64,000 bases of DNA from Flavobacterium jumunjinense (GTDB lineage: Bacteria > Bacteroidota > Bacteroidia > Flavobacteriales > Flavobacteriaceae). Every line of letters begins with the position of its first letter. Position 1 is the first letter of the stretch. A model generated the notes under the pieces. That model did no database searches. It saw nothing but the letters and a program-made list of their open reading frames with translations, and was not told the DNA's origin. Below, in pieces: positions 57,505 through 64,000 of this stretch. The stretch covers positions 2,480,001 to 2,544,000 of the forward strand of contig NZ_CP091285.1 in the NCBI RefSeq assembly GCF_021650975.2, read 5' to 3'. The position numbers and the translations under genes were made by a program.

Positions 57505-57879
57505 GTGAAAAAAGCAATGTTCATTTTAGCCGTTTTTATGTTGGTTAAGCCAATTATTCCTGTATTGGATTATATTGTTAATTATGAATATATTGCAACA
57601 GAACTTTGTGAGAACAAGGCAAAACCAGAATTAAAGTGTAATGGTAAGTGTCATTTGACAAAGGAGCTGGCAAAAGTTTCGGATGCTGAAAAACCAATTT
57701 CTTCAGAAAAGAAACAAACCTTGCATCAAGAGATAGAAGTTTTGTTTTGTAAACAAATTGATGAGTTAAATCTAATGTTTAACTTTTGTTTTTTAGAAAA
57801 AGTAAAAGAAACTTTTTATCAAGATTTGTACAAATCTGTTGCATCCTATTCAATCTTTCATCCACCCATTTTTATTTAA
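57505..57879 (+). CDS. Cys-motif small membrane protein
   Basis: 124 residues from a GTG start (MKKAMFILAVFML). One N-terminal hydrophobic segment, then ELCENKAKPELKCNGKCHL (Cys35, Cys45, Cys49), a conserved C-x9-C-x3-C-H type motif, and a SIFHPPIFI end. I remember such proteins, often starting MKK with the same Cys pattern and FHPP end, next to metal-related genes in Flavobacterium. It may bind a metal at the membrane. An ATG four codons later is possible. It lies 173 bp before the MbnP-like gene. Confidence 0.7.
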   Translation: MKKAMFILAVFMLVKPIIPVLDYIVNYEYIATELCENKAKPELKCNGKCHLTKELAKVSDAEKPISSEKKQTLHQEIEVLFCKQIDELNLMFNFCFLEKVKETFYQDLYKSVASYSIFHPPIFI

Positions 57880-57905
57880 TAATTTATTTTATGCAATGTT
57901 TTAAT

Positions 57906-58020
57906 CTCAAAATTTCAAAAAACGACTTTGAGGTTCATGACATTCATTAGCTATTAATTCAGTATAGATGAATTAGTAAGGTATTTATGTACCTAAAAAA
58001 TGTTTGATTTTTATCAAACA
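57906..58020 (+). promoter_or_regulatory. Run of four small hairpins before the MbnP-like gene
   Basis: Short inverted repeats CTCAAA/TTTGAG (57906-57932), AATTCA/TGAATT (57956-57974), AGGTA/TACCT (57979-57994) and TGTTTGA/TCAAACA (58001-58020) follow one another in a 173-bp gap. It may be a structured leader; the stems are short, so support is weak. Confidence 0.3.
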
Positions 58021-58052
58021 GTAATCACGTATTAATTATTAAATAAGAAAAA

Positions 58053-58838
58053 ATGAAATTTCAATTAAAAAATATAGTAGCTATAATAGCTGTCACTCTA
58101 GTGTTGGTATCGTGTTCAAAAGATGATGAATCAGTAAATGATGTAACAGGTATTGGAAGTGTTAAATTAGAGTTTGATCAAGTATATAAAGACGCAAATT
58201 TTGCAGCGAATACAGCTTATATAAATTCAAATGGAGAAGTTGTAAAGGTAACTAAAGCAAAATACATTGTAAGTAATATTGAATTAGTACGATTTGATGG
58301 TTCAGTTTATACTGTTCCAAAAAGTGAAAGTTATTTTATTATTGATGATTTGGCACCAGAGACTACTTTGTTGCAACTTCCAAATATTCCAGCAGGAAAT
58401 TATACAAAAGTAAAATTTGGAATAGGTGTAGATGAGGCTCAGTTCAGTTTAGGAGCAACAGGACAAGGGGATTTTCTAACAACTGCTCAAGATGCAGGAA
58501 TGATGTGGTCTTGGAGTGCAGGCTATAAATTCGTTGCATTTGAAGGTACGTTTACTTCTGCGACAGTGACAACAGATGCTCAATTTAAAGTACATACAGG
58601 GAAAACGGGTACAGATTATAACTATACAACTGTGACTTTGGATTTTCCAGATAATGCATTAGTAAGAGCTAATATTATACCTCAAATACATATTATGGCC
58701 GATTTGTCTCAGTTAATTGATGGGACAAATAAAATAAATCTTTCTGAACAAGCTACAATAATGGGGGGAACTAAATTGCCTTTAATTACAGCTAATATTT
58801 CAAATATGTTTGAAGTACATCACGTACATAATGACTAA
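58053..58838 (+). CDS. MbnP-like copper-binding lipoprotein
   Basis: 261 residues: lipobox LVLVSCSKDD (Cys about 21), a VKLEFDQVYKDANF segment, TKAKYIVSNIELV and a Trp-containing GMMWSWSAGYKFVAFEGTF (Trp152, Trp154), a pattern I recall from MbnP/CorA-like proteins. In methanotrophs MbnP binds copper after MbnH oxidises a Trp to kynurenine. The next gene is an MbnH-like di-haem protein, which supports the call. The exact Trp used cannot be told. Confidence 0.8.
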   Translation: MKFQLKNIVAIIAVTLVLVSCSKDDESVNDVTGIGSVKLEFDQVYKDANFAANTAYINSNGEVVKVTKAKYIVSNIELVRFDGSVYTVPKSESYFIIDDLAPETTLLQLPNIPAGNYTKVKFGIGVDEAQFSLGATGQGDFLTTAQDAGMMWSWSAGYKFVAFEGTFTSATVTTDAQFKVHTGKTGTDYNYTTVTLDFPDNALVRANIIPQIHIMADLSQLIDGTNKINLSEQATIMGGTKLPLITANISNMFEVHHVHND

Positions 58839-58846
58839 ATAATTAT

Positions 58847-58876
58847 AAAAGCTGCTAATTTTTATTAGCAGCTTTT
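58847..58876 (+). terminator. Terminator between the MbnP-like and MbnH-like genes
   Basis: 13-bp perfect stem (58847-58859 with 58864-58876), 4-nt loop, T/A tail. Only 21 bp remain before the MbnH-like start, so read-through is probably needed to express the later genes. Confidence 0.75.
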
Positions 58877-58897
58877 ATTTTAAAAAAAAATAAAAAA

Positions 58898-59941
58898 ATG
58901 AAAGCAGAATATATACTATTGCTCGTTTTTTCTATTCTTTTTAGTTGTTCGAGCGAGAAAGAAGATGATTCTTATGAAAATATTTCTATCGATTTTCAGG
59001 TACCGAGCAATTTTCCGCCAATTTCTCATGATTTAGCGAATAATCCATTAACTGAAAAGGGATTTGAACTTGGGAAAAAGTTGTTCTACGAAGGACGCTT
59101 GGCTTCTGATGGAATAGTTTCTTGTGGTTTTTGTCATATTCAAGAAGATGCATTTACACATCACGGACATACTTTTAGTCATGGTGTAGGAGATAACATA
59201 GGAACTAGGAATACACCACCAATACAGAATTTAGCCTATCAAAGCGCTTATATGTGGGACGGAGCATCTACTCACTTAGATTTGCAACCAATCATTCCAT
59301 TTACGAGTGAAATTGAAATGAATGGTAATTTTTCTGATGCGATTGCGATGATGCGTGCTGATCCTGAATATCCAAAATTATTTAAGCAAGCGTTTCCAGA
59401 CGGAGAGGTCAATGCAGAAAACATGCTAAAAGCATTAGGACAGTTTATGGTTATGGTAACTTCTTCCAATTCTAAATTTGATAAGTATAGAAGAAATGAA
59501 GTAGGAGGAACAATGAATACAGATGAATTAGAAGGTTATGCTATTTTTAATCAAAAATGCTCATCTTGTCATGCAACCGATTTGTTTACGGATAATTCAT
59601 TTAGAAATAACGGTTTGTCTGTAAATCCTGCAATAAATGATGTTGGACGATATAGGGTGACTGAATTAGAACAAGATAAGCATAAGTTTAAAGTGCCGAG
59701 TTTAAGAAATATTGAAAAAACAGCACCATATATGCATGATGGACGTTTCTTTACTTTAGAAGCTGTGCTGAATCATTATAGTTCTGGAGTGGTTAATTCT
59801 TTAACTTTAGATGCTTCTTTAAGCGAAAATGGAACGTTAGGAATTCCATTAACAACGTCAGAAAAAGTAAAAGTAATTGCTTTCTTAAAAACACTAACAG
59901 ATTATCAATACCTAACAGATAGTCGCTTTTCAGAATATTAA
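58898..59941 (+). CDS. MbnH-like di-haem cytochrome c peroxidase family protein
   Basis: 347 residues: lipobox ILFSCSSEKE (Cys about 17), then two c-type haem motifs, CGFCH (Cys76-His80) and CSSCH (Cys221-His225), with the usual GTRNTPPIQNLAYQSAYMWDG segment and a distal PYMHDGRFFTLEAVLNHY. It is of the CcpA/MauG/MbnH type. Following an MbnP-like gene it is probably MbnH, oxidising a Trp in MbnP. A general peroxidase role cannot be ruled out. It is 3 bp before the next gene. Confidence 0.88.
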   Translation: MKAEYILLLVFSILFSCSSEKEDDSYENISIDFQVPSNFPPISHDLANNPLTEKGFELGKKLFYEGRLASDGIVSCGFCHIQEDAFTHHGHTFSHGVGDNIGTRNTPPIQNLAYQSAYMWDGASTHLDLQPIIPFTSEIEMNGNFSDAIAMMRADPEYPKLFKQAFPDGEVNAENMLKALGQFMVMVTSSNSKFDKYRRNEVGGTMNTDELEGYAIFNQKCSSCHATDLFTDNSFRNNGLSVNPAINDVGRYRVTELEQDKHKFKVPSLRNIEKTAPYMHDGRFFTLEAVLNHYSSGVVNSLTLDASLSENGTLGIPLTTSEKVKVIAFLKTLTDYQYLTDSRFSEY

Positions 59942-59944
59942 AAA

Positions 59945-60898
59945 ATGAAGAAAATAATAATTTTTATGCTTATTTTTCAATTCGGTTTTGGGAATGAAAA
60001 AGATAGCATTTCAGTGATAAATCCTTTTTTGAAACATCATATAAGTTTTGAGAAATATGATTTTTGTGATTCTTGTGGTTGTTCTGCAAGTGGTGGAAGT
60101 ATGGGTTTTGCTTCGATGTTGAATTCTAATTTTGTAGGGATTCGCTATTTTAATCAATCCTATGAAAGTAACGATGGTTTGTATAGTAATTCTCCTTGGT
60201 ATCAAGAAAAATTTAACACAGTTCAGGTTTGGGGAAGAATTCCAGTGATGAAAAACGTACAAATATCAGTTTTAATCCCGTATCATTTTCATTCTAGAGA
60301 AAGAGCAATTGGGAAACAAAAAATAGAAGGTTTGGGAGATATTACAGCTTTAGGAATGTATCAGGTATACGAGACTAAAAAAGATAGTACTTTTAGTCAT
60401 TCTTGGCAAGTAGGAGCTGGTTTAAAAATGCCAACTGGTAAGTTTAATGAAGCAAATTCAGGTGCAGTAAATCCGAGCTTTCAAGTAGGAACAGGAAGTT
60501 GGGATTATCTTTTCGCAACCGAATATGTTATAAAAAGAAAACAGTTTGGCTTAAACAGTATGTTGAATTATATTATTAAAACAGAAAACGACAAAAAGTA
60601 TCGTTTTGGAAATCAAATCAATTATGCAAGTACTTTGTTTTATTGGTATGAAGCTTCAAAATTCGTTATTTCACCACAAATTGGAATTGCAGGAGAAGTA
60701 TATAAAGATAATTATCAGCATGGTCAAAAATTAAGAGATACAGCAGGTGATATTGTATTTAGTAAATTTGGTTTTGAAATTGGGAAAGATAAATTCTCCT
60801 TAGGAGCTAATGTGATGTTACCTATTAATCAAAACCTTACAGGAGGTAATGTGAATGCGAATTACCGTTGGAGTGTAAATTTTAATTATAGCTTGTAA
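59945..60898 (+). CDS. Outer-membrane beta-barrel-like protein with CxxCxC motif
   Basis: 317 residues: signal peptide (about 1-16), an N-terminal CDSCGCSASGG (Cys41, Cys44, Cys46), then alternating beta strands typical of a transporter-like outer-membrane barrel (VQISVLIPYHFH, WQVGAGLKMPTGKFNEAN, LGANVMLPI), ending in an aromatic-rich strand NFNYSL. It is 3 bp after the MbnH-like gene. I infer a metal-related role from the Cys motif and the neighbours; no defined family name is certain. Confidence 0.7.
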   Translation: MKKIIIFMLIFQFGFGNEKDSISVINPFLKHHISFEKYDFCDSCGCSASGGSMGFASMLNSNFVGIRYFNQSYESNDGLYSNSPWYQEKFNTVQVWGRIPVMKNVQISVLIPYHFHSRERAIGKQKIEGLGDITALGMYQVYETKKDSTFSHSWQVGAGLKMPTGKFNEANSGAVNPSFQVGTGSWDYLFATEYVIKRKQFGLNSMLNYIIKTENDKKYRFGNQINYASTLFYWYEASKFVISPQIGIAGEVYKDNYQHGQKLRDTAGDIVFSKFGFEIGKDKFSLGANVMLPINQNLTGGNVNANYRWSVNFNYSL

Positions 60899-60904
60899 AA
60901 AAGA

Positions 60905-60968
60905 AAAACCATTAAGTTATTTAGAAATTAAGTTAAGTCTTAATGCTACTAAATACTTTAATGGTTTT
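60905..60968. terminator. Weak terminator between OMP and lysS
   Basis: AAAACCATTAA pairs with TTAATGGTTTT (60905-60915 with 60958-60968) with a 42-nt loop between convergent genes. Confidence 0.4.
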
Positions 60969-60992
60969 ATATAAAATGATTTCTCAGTTTAA

Positions 60993-62690
60993 CTATTTTC
61001 CTAAAAACTCAGCAATTTTAGCATCACCATCTACTTTAATTTTCATTAAACCATGTTTTGTAATTCCTTTGCTTGCTGCGTCCCACTTTTTACCGCTTAA
61101 TTCCGATTTTGTTTTTAAATCACCAATAGCAATTCCTTCGTTGGCTTTAAGAATTTCAATAATATGTTTCTCGTCTTCCGTTAATTCTGGACCTTTTTTC
61201 TCAGGACGCATTTGTGGGAAGAATAAAACTTCTTGAATCGATTGATTATTAGTCAAAAACATTAAAAGTCTATCCATTCCAATTCCTAAACCAGATGTAG
61301 GAGGCATTCCATATTCTAAAGCTCTTAAAAAGTCTTCATCAATAATTCCATTTGCTTCATCATCCCCTTTTGCTGCCAAAGCCATTTGGTTTTCAAAACG
61401 CTCTCTTTGGTCAATAGGGTCGTTTAATTCAGAATAAGCATTCGCTATTTCTTTACCACAAACCATTAACTCGAAACGCTCTGTTAATTCTGGATTATCT
61501 CTATGTTCTTTACATAACGGAGACATTTCTTTCGGATAATCTGTAATGAAAGTTGGTTGAATAAAGTTTCCTTCACATTTCTCGCCAAAAATTTCATCAA
61601 TTAATTTTCCTTTACCCATAGTATCGTTCACTTCGATTCCCATAGATTTAGCTGCTTCAAACAATTCTGTTTCGGTTTTTCCAGTAATATCAAAACCTGT
61701 AAATTGCTTAATTGCGTCAGTCATTGTTACGCGAGCATATGGTGCTTTGAAGCTCACTTCTTTATCACCAAAAACCACATCAGAAGTGCTATTTACTTGT
61801 AAAGCACAATGCTCTAAAAGATTTTCAGTAAATTCCATCATCCAGTTGTAATCCTTGTAGGCTACATAAATTTCCATTGCTGTAAATTCTGGATTATGTG
61901 TTCTGTCCATTCCTTCGTTACGGAAGTTTTTTGAAAATTCATAAACACCATCAAAACCACCAACGATTAATCTTTTTAAGTATAATTCGTTAGCAATTCT
62001 CATGTATAATGGAATGTCTAAACTATTATGGTGTGTAATAAACGGTCTTGCAGCCGCTCCACCTGGAATAGATTGTAAAACAGGAGTTTCAACTTCCATA
62101 TAACCAGCTTCGTTAAAAAACGAACGCATGGCATTAAATAATTTTGTTCTTTTTATAAAAACTTCTTTCACTTGTGGGTTTACAACCAAATCAACGTAAC
62201 GCATTCTGTATCGTAATTCAGCATCAACAAAAGCATCAAATACATTTCCATCTACATCAGTTCTAGGTAATGGCAAAGGACGTAGCGTTTTACTTAAAAA
62301 AGTAAATTTATCCACACGAATACATTTTGCACCTACTTTTGTAGTAAATAATTCACCTTCAACACCTATAAAGTCACCTAAGTCAGTTAATTTTTTAAAA
62401 ACCTGATTGTAAAGTGTTTTATCTTCATCTGGACAAATGACATCTCTATTTAAATACAGCTGAATTCTTCCTTCGCCATCTTGTAACTCTGCAAAAGCAG
62501 CCTTACCTTGATCACGAACACTCATTAATCTTCCAGCAACAATAACGCGTTTACTTTCTTCGAACTTTTCCTTTATCTGTTTCGATGTATGATTTACAGG
62601 GAATAAATCTGCAGGATAAGGGTTAATACCAAGGTCACGCAAAGCTTTAAGCTTTTCTCTTCTAATGATTTCTTGTTCTGAAAGTTGCAT
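60993..62690 (-). CDS. lysS: Lysine--tRNA ligase
   Basis: 565 residues from MQLSEQEII; an in-frame Met 14 codons upstream precedes the family sequence. OB-fold anticodon domain with KGKAAFAELQDGEGRIQLY-like segment, class II motifs FRNEGMDRTHNPEFTAMEIY and GLGIGMDRLLMFLTN. The C-terminal 60 residues (about 505-565) are an extension of the Bacteroidota form. It charges tRNA-Lys. Confidence 0.97.
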   Translation of the reverse strand: MQLSEQEIIRREKLKALRDLGINPYPADLFPVNHTSKQIKEKFEESKRVIVAGRLMSVRDQGKAAFAELQDGEGRIQLYLNRDVICPDEDKTLYNQVFKKLTDLGDFIGVEGELFTTKVGAKCIRVDKFTFLSKTLRPLPLPRTDVDGNVFDAFVDAELRYRMRYVDLVVNPQVKEVFIKRTKLFNAMRSFFNEAGYMEVETPVLQSIPGGAAARPFITHHNSLDIPLYMRIANELYLKRLIVGGFDGVYEFSKNFRNEGMDRTHNPEFTAMEIYVAYKDYNWMMEFTENLLEHCALQVNSTSDVVFGDKEVSFKAPYARVTMTDAIKQFTGFDITGKTETELFEAAKSMGIEVNDTMGKGKLIDEIFGEKCEGNFIQPTFITDYPKEMSPLCKEHRDNPELTERFELMVCGKEIANAYSELNDPIDQRERFENQMALAAKGDDEANGIIDEDFLRALEYGMPPTSGLGIGMDRLLMFLTNNQSIQEVLFFPQMRPEKKGPELTEDEKHIIEILKANEGIAIGDLKTKSELSGKKWDAASKGITKHGLMKIKVDGDAKIAEFLGK

Positions 62691-62896
62691 AATTATTAAT
62701 AAATTGTATTTAAGTTCGCAAAGATAAGTCATTGCAATGTATCAAGCAATCTTTTGTAATTATTTTGAAGCGAAAGCTTAAGGCATCTCGACTAAACCAT
62801 TTTCCTGCCATGCACTTTATCTTTTTTGTTCCGAATAGTTTTATTGAAAGACAAAAAAGGATGTCGTTTCTGTCAGGGCTATAAGTGAACTATTTG

Positions 62897-62904
62897 TATA
62901 TTTG
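62897..62904 (+). promoter_or_regulatory. Candidate -7 element for lipB
   Basis: TATATTTG, 26 bp before the lipB GTG. No clear -33 box. Confidence 0.4.
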
Positions 62905-62930
62905 TATTATTAATATTCAATACATTATTT

Positions 62931-63650
62931 GTGACTCAAAATAAAAAAGTTCAACTACAAGACTTAGGTAATAGAGATTATAAAGAAATTTGGGATTATC
63001 AAGAAGCACTTTTTAAAGGTGTGGTTGATGTAAAAATTGCAAACCGAAGAGAGGACGCAAATCAAGAAACGCCTAATTATTTCCTTTTTGTAGAGCATCC
63101 ACATGTTTATACATTAGGGAAAAGTGGAGATTTATCTAATCTATTGCTTTCGGAAAAACAATTAGAAGCAAAAGCAGCTACATTTTATAAAATAAATAGA
63201 GGCGGAGATATAACTTATCATGGTCCTGGGCAAATTGTGGGTTATCCTATTTTTGATTTAGAAAACTTTTTTACAGATATTCATAAGTACTTGCGTTTTC
63301 TAGAAGAGGCAATTATCCTTATGTTAGCAGAATATGGAGTAATTGGTACGCGTAGTGAAGGAGAAACTGGAGTATGGTTAGGAGTTGGTACTCCATTTGC
63401 AAGGAAAATTTGTGCAATGGGTGTTCGTGCTAGTCGCTGGGTAACAATGCATGGTTTTGCTTTAAATGTGAATGCAGATTTAGGTTATTTTGATAATATC
63501 ATACCTTGCGGAATAAAAGGAAAGGCCGTTACCTCAATGCATGCAGAATTAAATAAGCAAATTGATGAGACAGAGGTGAAAAATAAAATAATAAAACATT
63601 TGTCATTTTTATTTGAAGCAGAGTTTGTAGATCTACAAGTCAAGGCTTAG
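62931..63650 (+). CDS. lipB: Octanoyltransferase
   Basis: 239 residues from a GTG start; no in-frame ATG lies before the conserved [15 protein letters not shown]. The family motif [19 protein letters not shown] and the active-site region [13 protein letters not shown] (Cys and Lys) are complete. It transfers octanoate from acyl carrier protein to lipoyl domains. lipA is not adjacent. The end overlaps the convergent rnhB gene by 18 bp. Confidence 0.93.
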   Translation: MTQNKKVQLQDLGNRDYKEIWDYQEALFKGVVDVKIANRREDANQETPNYFLFVEHPHVYTLGKSGDLSNLLLSEKQLEAKAATFYKINRGGDITYHGPGQIVGYPIFDLENFFTDIHKYLRFLEEAIILMLAEYGVIGTRSEGETGVWLGVGTPFARKICAMGVRASRWVTMHGFALNVNADLGYFDNIIPCGIKGKAVTSMHAELNKQIDETEVKNKIIKHLSFLFEAEFVDLQVKA

Positions 63651-64000
63651 TTGATCGGGAAGTAATTTAAAACTCATTCTGTGGTATTTTGTTGGGCCAT
63701 ATTTTTTTATGGCCTCACGATGTTCCTTTGTTGGGTAGCCTTTGTTTTTTTTCCAATTATACATAGGGAATTCTTCATGAATTTTATCCATATACTCGTC
63801 TCTGTATGTTTTAGCTAAAACAGAAGCAGCGGCTATACTTAAAAATTTGGCATCACCTTTAATGATGCTTTCATTGGGTATTTTTTTTAATAACTCAATT
63901 TCTTTAGTAGAAAACACCTTTCCTTCTTTATTTTTTATTCCTAATTTAGAGAAAATAGCTCTATTTCCATCTACAATTATAAAATTCGGAGTTGGATTTA
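63633..64000 (-). CDS. rnhB: Ribonuclease HII, C-terminal part (continues past the right edge)
   Basis: The frame is open to the last base of the window, so the gene is cut at its 5' end. The part present has IIVDGNR (active-site Asp region), a [21 protein letters not shown] segment and [19 protein letters not shown], all typical of RNase HII, which removes RNA from RNA-DNA hybrids. A GTG at 63917 inside the frame is not a real start. It converges with lipB with an 18-bp overlap. Confidence 0.93.
   Translation of the reverse strand, partial: NPTPNFIIVDGNRAIFSKLGIKNKEGKVFSTKEIELLKKIPNESIIKGDAKFLSIAAASVLAKTYRDEYMDKIHEEFPMYNWKKNKGYPTKEHREAIKKYGPTKYHRMSFKLLPDQLSLDL

Noticed and set aside
62733..62930. 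Possible tRNA or regulatory RNA between lysS and lipB
   Set aside because: No cloverleaf or known riboswitch core seen; only the lipB -7 element could be supported.

Overview
The window looks like a chromosomal segment of a low-GC member of the Bacteroidota, most likely a Flavobacteriaceae close to Flavobacterium. The evidence is the A+T-rich sequence, the TAnnTTTG-type promoters, two cell-surface proteins with a type IX secretion (T9SS) type A sorting domain, many short 'SCS/SCE' lipoproteins, GSCFA, DUF4136, DUF4230 and DUF5522 proteins, and a long class II IlvC. Almost all of it is protein-coding. I saw no rRNA, tRNA, CRISPR array or insertion sequence.

Layout. 0-4.5 kb: a trans-3-hydroxy-L-proline dehydratase, then a minus-strand cluster M23 peptidase / MerR regulator / LemA / two TPM-domain proteins. 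4.7-14.5 kb: alaS, a ketopantoate-reductase-like gene with a Crp/Fnr regulator and a RidA-like protein, a lipoprotein, GSCFA and DUF4230 proteins, a rhodanese and an aromatic amino acid hydroxylase. 14.8-18.7 kb: a two-gene block that matches the Gabija anti-phage system (OLD-type ATPase/TOPRIM nuclease plus UvrD-like helicase), flanked by non-coding DNA with short repeats. 19.3-21.7 kb: YceI and a 'VGVGTTTPNGA' surface protein. 21.7-30.4 kb: a complete isoleucine/valine operon ilvE-D-B-N-C-A on the minus strand. 30.4-33.4 kb: a DUF4136 lipoprotein, urocanate hydratase and a short DUF5522 protein. 33.5-41.2 kb: surface proteins, two with T9SS signals. 41.2-44.3 kb: PLP deaminase, glucosaminidase-LysM lipoprotein and hemL, tightly coupled. 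44.4-53.2 kb: a CAP-domain protein, lipoproteins, a CPA2 antiporter and purB. 53.4-57.4 kb: an ECF sigma/anti-sigma pair, TrmH and small envelope proteins. 57.5-60.9 kb: a putative copper-handling locus (Cys-rich small protein, MbnP-like lipoprotein, MbnH-like di-haem protein, outer-membrane protein). 60.9-64 kb: lysS, lipB and the end of rnhB, which runs off the right edge.

The most interesting items are these. (1) The ilv operon is preceded by a promoter and two successive Ile/Val-rich leader reading frames, each followed by an intrinsic terminator, which looks like tandem attenuation; the first leader's stop codon overlaps a sequence complementary to its terminator. (2) A conserved-looking non-coding RNA, probably of the Flavo-1 kind, lies between ilvN and ilvC. 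(3) The Gabija-like pair has a repeat of about 40 bp period upstream of it. (4) The MbnP/MbnH-like locus adds a Cys-motif outer-membrane protein and has a terminator between its first two core genes. All names rest on reading motifs by eye; no database search was run.
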